Positions 20,477 to 33,750 of a DNA stretch of 64,000 nucleotides are shown piece by piece; position 1 is the first letter of the stretch; each line of letters begins with the position of its first letter. Location: positions 560,342-624,341 of the forward strand of contig JYIP02000007.1 in assembly GCA_001051155.2 (NCBI GenBank). The letters run 5' to 3'. Both the position numbers and the translations under genes were made by a program. Below the pieces are notes generated by a model that was given only the letters and a program-made list of their open reading frames with translations, was not told where the DNA came from and ran no database searches. This stretch comes from Chrysoporthe austroafricana (Eukaryota; Ascomycota; Sordariomycetes; Diaporthales; Cryphonectriaceae).

Positions 20477-22276
20477 TGCCGCGCTGCCCTCGCGGATACT
20501 TCACGCACGGGTCGGGGGAGCTGCTCAGCCCAAGACGGGCCGCGTCGCCTCGGTTTGTTGTACATTGGATCCGTGCGGTCGTCATGCGCATAGTCTAAGC
20601 CCCGGGGAAGGGGAGGTCAGCCTTTCTAACAAGGATGAGGTAATTCTGTGTAAGCCGAAGCGAGGAGAACCGGACAAGGAGACACAAGCATTCCGGTCAT
20701 GAACTAGAATGTATCTAGCTCAATGTTGAGGGATTTTGAGATGAGGTACCGCTTGTGATTATGTCTAGGAGTGAATTCCACTTTTCGATGATAATAACTA
20801 CCTAGGTAGGCCAAGAAACCGCCTATCCCCCAATGATCTACAATTTATTGAATTAATGACTCAAGTCGGTTCTGCGTTCTTCCACCCAAAAGAGTTGAGA
20901 ATTACACCTTCAACCGTAAAAAGTCGTGCTTATTAGAATCTGTTATCGCTCCCTTAGTGGTATAATTGTATGTTGACCGGTCGTTACTTCGATGTGGACT
21001 TACGCAATTCATATCACAAATTTGTTGCGAGGCAAAGTATAATGTAGATTAGCGCCCGTATGTTCGACAATTTTCTCAATAATTACTAGATTCCTTCTTC
21101 TCCGGTAACATGTTCATATGACTTCACGCGGGTTACAGAAGGATACGAATACGCAGTATCAAGACCAACCCCCTCTTAATACTGAGGTACTACTCAGTAT
21201 TCCAAATGGGGTGTGTCGGCCAATCATATTCGGTATCTCGGTTTGGGAGGAAGGGAGAGGGTGGTGGCTTATATAATACCCTCGCACCTCGGCAGACCCA
21301 CCGTTCTCAGACGTGGTGGGGGAAAGAAGGGGGGTTGGTTGCCGGTAGTAATTATATAATCCAGACGATCCAGACACATACATAGTACCCATTCGCAGGC
21401 TGCAGCAGTCGTCTCGTCCTTTCTCGTCCGTGTCCTCGAGACGAAGGGGGTAGCGCGGGAGCGCAGCGCAGAACGGCAGAGGGAACGTCGAGGAGGCTCG
21501 GGTCTGCAGCATCATTCACTATATTGAAGGCAGCTACCTTGGTACTTGTGCGGTCATGCATGGCAGATCGGCGCCTGTTGAGTGCCCGGGGGCCAGTCAT
21601 TAATTATAGGATGACCTCGAGACTCCAGGCGCACCAGTCCGCACGAGCCACGACGTCGGCAGCGAAGGCGGTAAGACGGCTCGAGTGGCCCTCGAGGGAC
21701 GGACTCCCACACGCGCAGCTGGCCAGCCCTTACTCAGGGAGTATGCATATCGTGTTACCATCCTCTGTAGCAGGCCCCTACCTGACCACCGTAGCTAGAC
21801 ACCCGGCACGCTACGCTGACTCGTTCACATATCTCGGTCGGCGCCGAGAAACACAAACCGTCCTCGCCTGGCACTCCTGGGTCGCAGAGCGGGGGGGGGG
21901 TGTTCTCGAGGCGTCCCCTGTCGGCCGTCGAAGCCCAGCTTTGATCGGGCTTCTCGACAGCGATCCACCCGGGATGACCCCCGTCGGTGCCCATGACACA
22001 GGTAGGCTTATGCGGCCCACTGCTGCGATCCCCTCACGACGTCGTCACGATCGGGTCCTCCCATGGTGTCGCTGCTGCTACGGTACCTGTACCGTACAGT
22101 AGCGCCATGGCGCCATGGCGTGCGTGCGTGCGTGCCCTAGTGTGTCCCAGGCCAGGCGACCCCTACGGCGCATGAAGCACCCGACGGGCGGGCGGGGAGG
22201 GTCTGCCCAGGGCTGCCCAGGGCCACCCAGACAGGACTTGCGCACGCCAGGCCAGGCCCCAGGACTGGAGGGCCCA

Positions 22277-22397
22277 GGGCAGGGCAGGGCAGGGCAGGGC
22301 AGGCCAGCACGGCCAGGCATGTATGTATGTACCCAACCAGAGCCAGGCCCAGCAGCGAGGGAGAGGCTGCTGCACCCTACCCTGCCCTGCCCTGCCC
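22277..22397. repeat. Inverted pair of G-quadruplex-forming runs
   Basis: Five GGG runs spaced exactly 5 nt apart (22277-22299) fit the G-quadruplex pattern with two-base loops. Five CCC runs with the same spacing (22375-22397) give the same motif on the minus strand. The two blocks are mostly complementary and could also form a hairpin with a loop of about 75 nt. Confidence 0.6.
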
Positions 22398-24037
22398 TGT
22401 CGCTCACACGCATCGAACGAACGCGTCGGCGGCTCTCCCCGTGCCACCCTGGACCTGGTCTCAGGACAGTGCCACGGTACACGCTAAGCCAGGGAGATCG
22501 CCAAGACGTGTGTGTTTATATCCTCGTCGCTGCGTCTCCCGCGGGTCCCCCCCTTCATCTCCCCCCTCCCTCTCCGCCCCCTTCGTGTCCCGTCCCGCCG
22601 GGCAGCTGTCTCCTGCTGCGGTTGCAGAACGACCACTTATCGCCCGGGCGGCCAACGGGCGTGCGTCAGCAGGCAGCAGGAGAGGCACGGCCGGCACGGT
22701 GCTTCTCCTGCATGACTCGCGAGCCGACCTTGCCGACGGGAATGCGCAGCTTCGCACCAGGCGATGACATCATCCTGACCCAGGGCGAAGGGACGCGGAG
22801 CGGAGGCCGACGTGGACGCAGCTGCGCACGGCTGCGGAAGACGCACTTGCGGAGGCGAGCGTCTAAATGCGTTCACCACCACCACGCACCGATGGGTCTC
22901 ACCTCCACCGGGGAGGGGGGGAGACAGAACCTGCTCCCCTCCTCCAGCAGGGTGGGCGGGCAGGTGGGCGGACGAGGGCTGCAGACCTGGTGGTAGTAGC
23001 TGAGGGCACACACCGGGGCATTACATATTACTTACAGTACAGCATCCCCCACGACGGCGTCTTTTGTGCACGGCATAACACCACAAGAGGGTGCTGGAGG
23101 GCCGTGGGTCTCGTCAAACTGCTGCAACTGATGCTGCCGCCGCCCCTCTTCTTCCTTCTCCTCCTCCTCTCCTCTTCCCTCCTCCTCCTCCTCCTCCTGC
23201 TCCTCCTCCCCCGCCTCCGCTCCGGCTGATACGTACAGCCAGGCGTATCCTGCCGGCACAGGGCCCAACAACGCCTCTCCCCCCCTACCGTTTCCCGCTA
23301 CGGCCACCGCTATCACCACCACGGTAAGTATAAGCCGCGGCGGCTGGGGCCGAGGTGTGCGCGCCGGTCCCTCCGCGGCCTCACGTCCCTCCGGCCCCAA
23401 GGTTCATCCCATCCGCAGCGGTTGCGCCAATGCGGGTGCGAGTCGCCTGACAGCAGACGATGGCGCCAGGGAGGGCTGTGAGGAAGAAGGAAAAAAAAAA
23501 AAAAGAGCAAAATCGTGGGGGATGGCGTCTGTCTGCCTGCGTAGATTTTTCCTCAGCACACACAGTGGTTGCCCCCCTCCCCCCGGAGGCGATCGATCCT
23601 CTTCGGTCACCTGGCCCTCGTCCTCGTCCTTGTCCTCGGAAGTCTCTTCCAGGTCGGGCTGCGTCGAGGGACGAGGGCCCCCCCACCCCTCGATTTAGTC
23701 AGCTGCTCATCCAGGGGATTTGATTGCTTGAGGCGGTCACGATCCCTGTCTGGCATGCAATGGTGCGCTCGACTTCCAAGTTTGGCCGGTGGGACCGTTG
23801 ATCGTGAGGGATTGCAACCCCACATCGACGTTTGTGTGCTCTTCCTTTTCTCTTCTCCTGGGCCTCTTTTTTTTTTTTTTTTTTTTTTTTCTTCCCTCTC
23901 CCCCCCCTCCCCCCCCTTCCCTCCCCTCCCNTCTGGGGGGGGCTGTGCTCCCCCCCCCCGCCGTTGTGCGTCTTTCGTTTTTGTGTTCCAGCGCCCCCTT
24001 TTTTTTTTTTTTTTTTTTTTGGTCTCCTCCTCGTCAG

Positions 24038-24066
24038 CCCCTGCCCTGCCCTGCCCTGCCCTGCCC
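24038..24066 (-). repeat. Third G-quadruplex-capable CCCTG run
   Basis: Repeated CCCTG units next to a T20 tract, about 670 bp upstream of the histidine kinase start codon. The G-rich strand is the minus strand. Confidence 0.55.
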
Positions 24067-24736
24067 GCCCGCTTCCGAGCCTGCCAGGCCAGCTTCCTCC
24101 CGCCGCGGTGCCAGGTTCCGCGGGACCTGCTGGACTCCTCAACAACAGTGGTTCGGCCCAGCCAAGCCCAGCCCAGACGGGTCGAGCCAGCCCTGTCACA
24201 GCACGCACGCCCGCGCCCAGCCCAGCTCCCAGCTCGCCAGCTCGCCAGCTCCTGTCGCCGCGGGGCAGAGGCGAACCTACCTGCCCGGCGAACCCTCGAC
24301 CCTCCTTCTTCCCATCGCACACGGCTGGTCCACGGCCTGGCTTCCCTCTCGCCTGCTTGACGGCGACGTGTCGAAGCGCCCCCCCCTCCGGCCCCCCGCT
24401 CGGCGTCAGATCTCCTTCCAAGCTGGTTAGTGTTAGTGCCAACGCGGCAACACGCATCCCGTCGGCCCTCCCGCCGACCTCGCCGTCACGATCTCTCCTC
24501 TCACCCCTTTCCCCATCCCCCCCTCCTCCGCCTCGTCCGCCTCACTCGAGCGCCCTGCTGCTGGGCACGGTGCCGCCCGTCTCTCGCAGCGGCCAGGGTG
24601 TAGATGTTCGACGTCCTGTCTCGCACGCCCGAGCCGACCTGTCGATCTGCTGCTGCTGCTGCTGCCCTGCGCCTCCAGCCGCCAGCGATGCCCGACCTCT
24701 TCTTAAGTAGGAGCATACCCCACTGGAAACGATAGG

Positions 24737-27700
24737 ATGCATCCGCTACTTGGGAGCGTCGGCATTGTCGATCTGCTTGAGGCCGACCCCCGCCCGACCT
24801 TTATCGTCGACCGTGCTGGTGCCGCCGAGGCCGCCGAGGGGCAGGGCTCTCACGTTGCCTACTACAATCCCGCCCTGGCGGCCTGTGAGGACCTGGTCGG
24901 CCTCCTGGGGAGCTCTCGCGCCCAGCACGCCGCCCTCTGGGAGTGGATTACCGCCTCGTTCCGCGCCACGAGCCCCACCAAGGTCAGGAGCTCCTCCTCC
25001 TCCGAGTCGCCCGCCTCGTCCTTCTACTACCTCAACGCCCAGTGGAGCAAGTGCCTGGTCCAGCAGCGATGGCTCGTCGTGGGCGCCAACGAGCAGCACG
25101 AGCTGGCCGACCGCCCCCGCAAGGTCCGCCTCGACTCGCAGAAGGGCAGCTTTGGCGTCTCCGGCAGCGCCAACAGGGTGGCCGCGTCCTCGTCCGCCGC
25201 CGGCCCAACCGCCGCAGCCTCGCGCCCCGACCGCGAGAGCCAGCCCCCGCCGCCGGGCCCTGCCGAGGCCGAGCCGCCCGCCGGCGCGCCCTCGTCGCTG
25301 AGGCTGTCCGTCGAGCCCGACTGGGTCCTGCCGGAGCTCGTCCATGACCAGGAGCCCTACCTGGACGTCATCGCCAGCCTCGACTGGGCCGCCACGCCCC
25401 TCGGCCCGCCCGATGCCTGGCCGCCCCTTCTCAAGCAGACCTTCAACCAGATCCTCGCGGACTCCCGGCCCATCGCCATGTACTGGGGCGACCAGTACAT
25501 CCTAATCTACAACGAGGCCTTCAGCAAGCTGTGCGGCTCGCAGCACCCGGGCCTTCTCGGCAAGTCCGTTGAGGATGCCTGGCCCGGCGTCGGCGACAGG
25601 CTCAAGAACATGATGACCACCGCCAGCCGGAAGCGCCGGGGCATTGTCGACGACGAGTGGCGGTCTTTCATGCTGAAGAGCGACGAGGCCCCGGAGGAGC
25701 TTCACCTCAAGTGGTCCATGGTGCCCATCATGGAGCAGGACCGGGTCATGGGCTTCCTGCACCCCATCCTCGACACGACCTCGGTGCGCCTGTGGGAGCG
25801 GCGGATGAAGATGCTGATCGACCTCGGCGACACGCTCGTCACGGCGCGGTCGGTGTCGTCCTACTGGGCAAAGCTGATCGAGGCCCTCGGTGCTGTCTCG
25901 CCGCAGTACGATGTCCCTCTGGCTGCTGTCTACACCGCCCACGACGACTCGCAGACCTCGGCGCGCTCGCCCACCAGCCCGCCGAAATCGTGCCGGTTCG
26001 AGGGGGGCCTCGGCGTGCCCCGCGGGCACATCCTCGCCTCGAGCTCCATCTCGCTCGTGGACAGCGGCGACGAGCTGACGTCTCTCTTCCGCGAAGCTAT
26101 GCGGAGCCCGTATCCCCTCCTTCTGCACAGTAAGGATGGGACCCTGCCCCCGGCTCTCGTCTCGGGGCTGGAATGGAGGGGATTCGGAGATGCGTGCCGG
26201 AGCGCGGTGCTCTGCCCGATCCGGCCAACGCAGGAGGAAAATGTCATGGGCTTCCTGTTCCTCGGCCTGAACCCGAGGAGGCCGTACGACAACGACTACC
26301 GCCAGTTTATCTCGCTCATGAGCCAGAAGCTGGCCAACTCGCTGGCATCCACGATCCTGATCGAGGAGGAGGCCCGAAGGGGAAGGAATGCGGTGCAGGA
26401 GGCGGCCTACGAGCAGGCGCAGCTGGAGGCCAAGCTGGCCGACCGCACGCGAGAGGCGACCGAGTCCATGAAGAAGTTTGAAGCGATAACAGATTTTATA
26501 CCGATCGGCATGGCTTTCCAGAACGCCCAGGGCGTTCTGACTTATGCTAACGATGCGTGGCACCGTATCACGGGGAATCCGCTCCAGGAGACCGGCCCCT
26601 CCATAGCGCTGAGGGATATCCTGTCATACATTGTCCAAGAGGACCGCCCTGGCGTGGTGCAGGCCTACGACCGACTCCGGCACGAAGACAATGTCACCTA
26701 CGAGTGTCGACTGATCCGGCGAGAAACCGTCAACTCCCCGCCGCCCCCCACGAGAGAATCGCCGAGCTTCGAGAAGGCGGGCGTGGAGCTCCAGGGGATC
26801 GACGACCACGCCGCGGAACGTCACATCTTCGCAGCCGTCCGGGCCGAGCGCGCGCCGGACGGGACGGTGCGCCAGATACTGACCTGTCTGACCGATGTAA
26901 CCCTCCACAAGCAGACGGCGGAGGAGGCCATACGGCGGGCGCAGCAGGCGGAGAACCTCAAGCGCATGGCGGAACTCGCGACCGTCGGCATGTACGAGAT
27001 CGACCTAGAGGGCAAGCTCGTCGAGGCCAACAACGTCTTCTTCGAGATGTGCGGCTTGGACAAGGATAAATATGACGTGCACGAGAGCGTGCTGAAGCCG
27101 TGGCATACCTCTGTGATCGAGGAGGACGTCCCGGTGCTCGAGAACGCCATGAACAAGGTCGTCCACGACGGCACGCCCCAGACCTGCGAGGTCCGGCTGA
27201 AGCTGCCCTGGAAGGTTGTCGACAGCCACGACACCGAGATCGTCGCGCCCCGGTGGGTGCACAGCACCTTCATGCCGGTGAAGAGCTCGGACGGGACGAC
27301 GCAGTCCTTCTGCGGATGCGTGAGCGACGTGTCGCTGCAGAAGTGGCAGCTGGAGCGGGAGCGGCTCCGCAAGGAAGAGGCCCTCGAGTCGAAGCGGCAG
27401 CAGGAGAACTTCATCGACATGACGTCCCACGAGATGCGCAACCCCCTCAGCGCCATCATCCACTGCGCCGACGCCGTCATCGCGTCGCTGTCCAAGGCGC
27501 TCGACATCGCGCAGCCCAGCAACAACAACAACCGTCTCAGCAGGCAGTCGTCGATGATCACCAACGGCGGGATGATCGGCGGCAACGTCCGGCCCGAGGA
27601 CCAGGTGCTTATGGAGAGCAGTGTCGAGAATGCCGAGACGATCATTGCATGTGGGTGAACCTTTTCGTCTTTCTCGCGTACTGCTCCTCCTTCGTTGTCG

Positions 27701-29366
27701 TGCACGGGGCGCTCATTGGTCGTCGTCTGGACCCGATCACGGCGGCTCTTGCTGCCACGAGCAGCTTCTCTCTCTCCCTTGATTTGCCTGGGCGGCCTCA
27801 GAAAGTAGGGTACTAATTACAATCATCTCTTGTACAGGCGCACAGCACCAGAAGAGAATAGTCGACGACATACTCACGATGTCCAAGCTTGACTCGAAGC
27901 TCTTGGCTGTGACCCCGATCACCGTCGATCCTATCAAGATCTCTCAGGAGGCACTGAAGATGTTTGAGGTGGAAGCCCGCAGGGTGGACATAGACCTGCA
28001 GATGAAAGTCGACCAGTCGTACGAAGACCTCGGCCTGGAGTATCTCGACCTCGACCCATCGCGCCTGAAGCAGGTGCTTATTAACCTCCTGACCAACGCC
28101 TTGAAGTTCACCAAATCCGGCCCGACGCGCTCTGTCACCATTACGATCAGCGCGTCAAACACGAAACCCACCGACTCGAGCTGCTCGGTCCAGTTCATAC
28201 CGCCGCTGCAGGGGAGCGAATACCAGCAGCCCTTTCCTACGAAGAGGGGCAACCCGATATATCTCACGATCGAAGTCAAGGACACCGGTCAGGGCCTGAC
28301 CGAGGAGGAGATGAAGACGCTGTTCCAGCGGTTCAAACAGGCATCGGCTAGGACGCATGTCAAGTATGGCGGTTCTGGACTCGGCCTCTTCATCAGCAGG
28401 AGGCTCTGCGAGATGCACAACGGCGCCATCGGCGTCGCGTCGAAACCAGGCGTCGGGTCCACCTTCGCCTTCTACGTCGAAACGTACCGCCCGAGCGACG
28501 TGGCTCTGCAGGAAGCAAAAGCCTCGGCACGAACGGCCCTGCAGGCTAACAGCCTCGCAATCACGAAGAGGGCGGAGTCTCTACAGATAGGCTCGGTAGA
28601 GGTACCGCTGAGCAGCACACCGAGCAAGAATCTGGATCAGCTGGTCACGTCGCCCGACCCGGACACAGAAATGACGATCGAACCGCCCAAGATCGAGGGC
28701 ATTCTCGTTGTCGAGGACAACATGATCAACCAGCAGCTCACCAGGCGCGGTCTAGCCGACCGCGGCTTTACGGTTGACGTCGCTAATCACGGGCTGGAGG
28801 CCCTGGAGAAGCTGCGCGCGTCGGACCAATGGCTCGGGGACGTTGAGATGACCAATGCCAGCGACCCGCCGCCCACCACGACGAGCCTGAACAGCCCCGC
28901 CACCCCGGCCGCGTCGCCCAACACCGTGCCCATGAACAAGCTCCTCGACCTCGTCACGCCGACCGCGACGCCGACCAAGTTCCCGCTCAGCCTCATCCTG
29001 ATGGACGTCGAGATGCCCATCCAGGACGGCCTCACCTGCACGCAGCAGATCCGCGAGCTCGAGCGCCAGGGCAAGATCCTCGGCGGGCACATCCCGATCA
29101 TCGCGGCGACGGCCAACGCGCGGCTCGAGCAGATCCTCGAGGCCAAGGCCGCCGGCTGCGACGACGTCATCATCAAGCCGTACCGCATGCCCGAGCTGAT
29201 CGAGAAGATGCGCGTGGTCGCCATGCAGGTCGAGCAGAAGAAGCGGGCGGGCGACAACGCCGCGACCGCGGCCGCCGACCCCTCCGCCGCGGCCCCGGCG
29301 GTCGACGCCGTTCAGGTCGACATGGTGGTGGACGCCGAAAAGGGCCCGCCGCCGGGGGGCCATTGA
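24737..29366 (+). CDS. Hybrid sensor histidine kinase (PAS/GAF, HisKA, HATPase, receiver)
   Basis: A fungal two-component sensor that autophosphorylates on histidine and passes the phosphate to its own receiver, then to the HPt/response-regulator relay. Exons 24737-27650 and 27838-29366 (donor GTGGGT, branch TACTAAT, acceptor TACAG, phase 1) give 1480 residues. There are no membrane segments, so it is cytosolic. The N-terminal half holds PAS-like folds (about 1-135, 195-360), a GAF-like segment (about 365-540), and two further PAS domains (about 578-725 and 735-875). The HisKA H-box is SHEMRNPLSAI with His898. The ATPase part shows the N box (NLLTNALKF), a D-box DTGQGL and GGSGLGLFI. The receiver begins with VVEDN and has the phospho-acceptor Asp1361 in LILMDVEMP, then the conserved KPY lysine. 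An insertion rich in Pro/Thr/Ser separates the receiver's first helix from the Asp strand. I do not assign it to a numbered kinase class. The intron falls between the H-box helix and its partner helix, and the join restores CAQHQKRIVDDILTMSKLD. Confidence 0.93.
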
Positions 29367-32300
29367 CTATATGAACGGAAAACTAGAGTAGAGAAAGTGC
29401 TAGAGAAGCCCGCGGAGAGGAAACGGAAGCGGAAGTCACAGCATTGTATCGTCTCCTAGGACCAGGAGGGTGGGGGGGTTTGGTTTGATGCGGAGGTAGA
29501 AATTGTTATTCATTCACGGCCAGAAAGAAACAAGGTGCAGGCCGGGGTGGTCGCGTAGCATTTTGTCTTTTTGTTTTTTTGTCGCATGGGAGATACGGAG
29601 AAGGGCACCGCCCGCTGCTCGACGCAGCGAGGGATGGGGAGAAACGCACGCCACGGGGGCTCCGAACCCTACGGACGGCCTCGCGAGGTGGGAAACCAAA
29701 ATTAAAAAAAGAGAGAGATGGTGCCCTCTCCCCGCGGCGGTGTCTCCCCCCGGAGGGGAAAGGCTGGTATATCATTTTTCTTTTCTTGCTTTCTTCTTTT
29801 TTTTTTTGGTAGCATCGATCAGTTACGGCACGGCACGGGCACACGGGCATGGCATCGGAGTAGGACCCAGTATGAAAGAGTGCGCGGAGTTTTATTAGAT
29901 GCTGTCCCCCCTCCCTTCCCCCTCCTAGCTTCTTCTCTCACAACACCAACACAACACCACAACACCAATACCCCTCCCCCCAACTCTCTAACGGCCTTGG
30001 GATTCTGGGTTCGCGACTGTTACTGCTAGACGTTTTTGGCGTCTTGTTTGTTTTTTGTTTGTTACCCCTTCTCCTCTTGGTCTTTGTTCTATTTTATTTT
30101 TCTCTTCTCAGACATGAGACTCGGAATGATACCCCCGTTTTTGGCCCAGCTCGCTCGTATCTTTGTAACTCTTGTATGATGTCTTCCCCACACCTAAACG
30201 CCCAAACGCCTAGATGTCGCTGCTGTTGTGTGTCGTCTCGGCCTGGGTAGTGCGCTGCTCCCGGTCCTGGTGAAGCGTGTGTCCTGCGGGGCGGGTGAGT
30301 AGTTATCCAGCTCGTCGTCGGGCCATCACCGGGCTGCTGATCTTGTGGGCAGCAGGGCCGACGGCCGGCTCGGCCTCGACAGCTGTTGTACGTCAGTGAT
30401 CTGCCGAGGGGTGCGGACTGCTCGGAGATGATACGCTTTGGGGCTCCGGTCGAGGCTCCTCGGTTCTGGTCTGTTATGCAGACAGGTCCCCCGGAGGGTT
30501 CTGCTGCTCAGATCCGTGTGCCTGCGGTCGGGTGGACGTCACGAGCCCGGCCGCGTTCGACTTTCTCGTCTGAGACGAGGGAGACGGAGTACCGGATCCG
30601 TGTTCAGAAGGGAACGCCCGGTCTTGGTCTTGTGCGAAGCCGAGCTATCAACGGCGTACACACCATAAGTCGTGAATCCCTCAGCTGGGTTGGCCCGGGG
30701 GGGAGGTGATCACTTCTCCTGAGACCTGCGACAGACCCTCATCCGCTATCACCTGGCGTCCTATTTTCAGCGTGGCGGACTCCTTTTGCGTGATCGCGTC
30801 GCTCGATATGACGACTAGCTCTAAACCCAACTGGCTGCCCGCGCGCTGGAGTAAGCGTCGCCGAGCGCGGCCGGGAGTCTCGTCGCGAGACCTGGGCGTC
30901 TACGCCATCCTGCTAGTCACGATCCTCTAGGACGCGCGCCCTTGTCGGGAGAGGACATCCTCTGCGCGCCTAGCGTATGCTCCCTAGGGCTCTTCAGGTG
31001 GCTCTGAACCTGGGGCCTGCCTGGGCTAGTCGGGAAGGTTGAAGGACGGCAATCTAGACCGCTAGAGGCCTGGGTCTTCGGGATTGTCTTGCCGGCTGTT
31101 CGAGTCCAGCAGCGAAGCGCAACACGGGATGCCGGGGTGCGGCGGTACCAGCTCGAGCTCTCTTTTTCGCCGAGTACCCGTTGAGAGACGCGTCTCCCCC
31201 GAGAGGGCGCGTGTGGAATCGTAAAGGTCCCGGGGGCATTGGTCTGGTACGAGTATATCCTTTGTATTGTTAATGATGGTCTGTGTGGAATTCATTTATA
31301 TTGGTATTGATAATCTTCACCGTTATGGAGTTAATATCGTCAGAAGTATGAAGGAGGACGTGGCCTACGTATGTATATAGGGACTAATTTCCAGCCAGCA
31401 TCAATGCTCCCGGTATTTCAGGAAGCGGGGTCACGAGTGCCATGCGTAGATTCTCATGACTTGTGCAGGTTTCGCAATAATTAATTAGAGGTTCCTCCGT
31501 GGAAGCTATGACCAGTGCTCGCCCTGCAATGTGTTGAGATTCCGAGGTGATAACGCCGACTCCCGTAGTTCTCTGATGACAGCGCGAGCGCCCACGAGGC
31601 TGCGATTCCAGCCATGCAGAAAGGCGCGATCCTTCGCGATGCCAGATCGTGGCTCTCCAGCCCCTCCCTCAAATAGGGTTAGCAGCTAAACCTGATCCAT
31701 CAGACCGCGGCGGCCGAAAAGGGACGAGTGCCCACCGTGGCCGCTTCCAAATCGAGTGAGGGCATGACCGCATGAACGAGTGCATCCTGCGCCGGGAGCC
31801 ATGTGCACTGACGAGCAACAGGGTCGGGGGGGAGGGGACGAGGGGGTTGGGTTCCATCTCGGAATGGCGGCCGAGCTGTCCATCACGTCAGATGAATCCT
31901 TTGCGGATGACTGGCCCCACCGCCCGGTTCCTTCTCCCCAGGCACGTGCCAGGTAACCATCGTCGGCGCTTTTCGAGAACAGTTTTCTAGGCAGAGAAAG
32001 GTTCACCTATTGGGGGGGCGGGAAGGGGGGGGCTGAAACTGCCCGGCTTGCGAGACTAGAGAACTATTTGATCGAGGACTTTTAAGGCTTGCTAGGATAT
32101 CAACTTACCGTTGTATTACCGGGGTGAGGTCCGGTGCCTTTCATCTGCACTAGATATGTGCTATTCTGGGGGCTGTGACCCGGATACCACCCTCTGGGCC
32201 AATAGTGACGTGGACTCGGCCTTGGGTCCAGTCCTACTATAATATGGTTTGCTATTACTGAACGCGACGGACGATGCGTGGCGTTGAAAGGGGGGGGTTC

Positions 32301-33750
32301 TGACCATCACAGTCGAGGCTGAGGTGACGAAGTCTGGAGCACATCCTTGCCATACCTGCCATGGCCAATCTCGCAGTCAGGTCGGAGGAGTTGCAGGATT
32401 CAGATAGTGCGTTAGGCGAGATGCCTCCCGGCCGTGGCCGAACGGGAGACATCCGACTTTGCTTCCCTGGTCAGAGGACATGCGGGCGCATGCAGGAGGA
32501 AGCACACAGGGCCTACTCCGGCGCTGCGGTAGCATCCCCAGGAACCACCCGCCCAGCCCCTGAGCACCCTAGGGAAGATTAACGGCCTCTTGGCGGTCTC
32601 TCTGCTCCTCCTCTGGCGGAGGAGCTTAGCAGTCGCAAATATAGCCGCGGGCGCGAGTCTGTTGGACGATAATTCTCCCAAGACCCAGGCCGTTGGGCGC
32701 TGCAGCTCCACGCCTGTGTAAGCGAGAGGACGCAGTGGAGGAGGCGTCGACCGACTTTTTTTCTTCGTCCCTTGCGGCCGTGGCGTCGGAGCAGCGCCAG
32801 CGTGTATGGTGAAGAAGCACTCCGGGCTCTATAGTGAACATCAGAAACAGAGACGGCTGCCTATCAGGCACGGACTTGAAAGCGACGTCTGGCCAGAGGC
32901 ACATCCTTGCTAGACGTTATCTTTATGTCCAAACCCGGCAGAGATCTCTAATGGCCCCAGCATCGATCGTCGGCACTCTGTTTCAGTGACCGGTTCGCTT
33001 CACGAGATGGATTAGCAGCGGCCCGCACGCAGACACCACAGTGGACCTCTGATGAGATGATGATTGTCGAACCCTCGGCTTGTGCTGCTGCAGACGGCAC
33101 ACCACGACAGACTCCGCCGGGGGTGGATCCTCGGACGACATCGAGGGACGGACCGGGGCGGTATAAGTTACCAGCCATAGGCACTCGCTCGGGGTGGTAT
33201 AGGCCACCACACTTGAGGGCGGAAAAAAGCTCGTAAGCTCGGGGCGCCCCAGGTGTCCATTGCAGGCGCCCCAGCGGGCGTTCATTCGACTCGTCGGAAC
33301 GATAGTGCGCGCGGCCTGCGAAGGCCGTGAAACCGTTGCGCCTCCATCAGCCTGGCCCGACTGGGGGGGCCGTGGGGGGGGGCCGCCCCCGATTTCCCAC
33401 GGCGGAGTTTTCAGGGTGGATTGGACCAAGATGTGGCCACTCTACCTCTCGGGTCCCTGATACGCCACAGATCTGCAGCTGCGCTGCTGGGTGTGGTTGC
33501 ATCGCGTGCGGGTGTGGAGAGGGATTGGCACGTGGGAACATCAGTAGGGGCGTTCGTGACACAGGCTCTTATTATTACGAGTATCCCTCTGCGCGCCCTC
33601 TGGCGGCCTCGCGAGGCTCGCACTTATCCCCCCAAAGCCAGGCTATCCCGAGCCGATGTCCAGGACTAATTACTGTAATTACTTACCTGCGCTGCTAATT
33701 CCAGCCGCCGACGACCTCCTCCCGCCGAACGTCGAGCCCCGAGGCCTTTC
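29367..33750. other. Intergenic region, no gene recognised
   Basis: About 4.4 kb. 29367-30250 looks like the 3' untranslated and flanking region of the kinase gene, with T-rich tracts (29570-29810, 30030-30110). From 30250 to 33700 there are only short open frames on both strands, none with a recognisable domain or a believable exon chain. A tRNA T-arm-like word (GCTGTTCGAGTCCAGC, about 31093-31108) was examined, but no matching tRNA body was found. Confidence 0.45.

Larger units (their letters stand above)
20477..24736. other. Long non-coding stretch; leader and promoter of the histidine kinase gene
   Basis: About 4.3 kb with no recognisable gene. 20700-21380 is AT-rich. 22100-24730 is strongly C/T-rich with (CTC)n, poly-T and poly-C tracts, typical of a long fungal promoter and 5' untranslated region. 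Clustered GGGCA runs lie at 22277-22299 and CCCTG runs at 22375-22397 and 24038-24066. A single N at 23931 lies between homopolymers. Open frames up to 293 codons exist but consist of low-complexity Pro/Arg/Ser and are not supported. Confidence 0.5.

Noticed and set aside
22115..22996. 293-codon open frame upstream of the histidine kinase
   Set aside because: Begins in G-rich repeats and translates to Pro/Arg/Gly low complexity; the region looks like promoter and leader.
31090..31110. tRNA-like B box
   Set aside because: No A box at a suitable distance and no acceptor stem.
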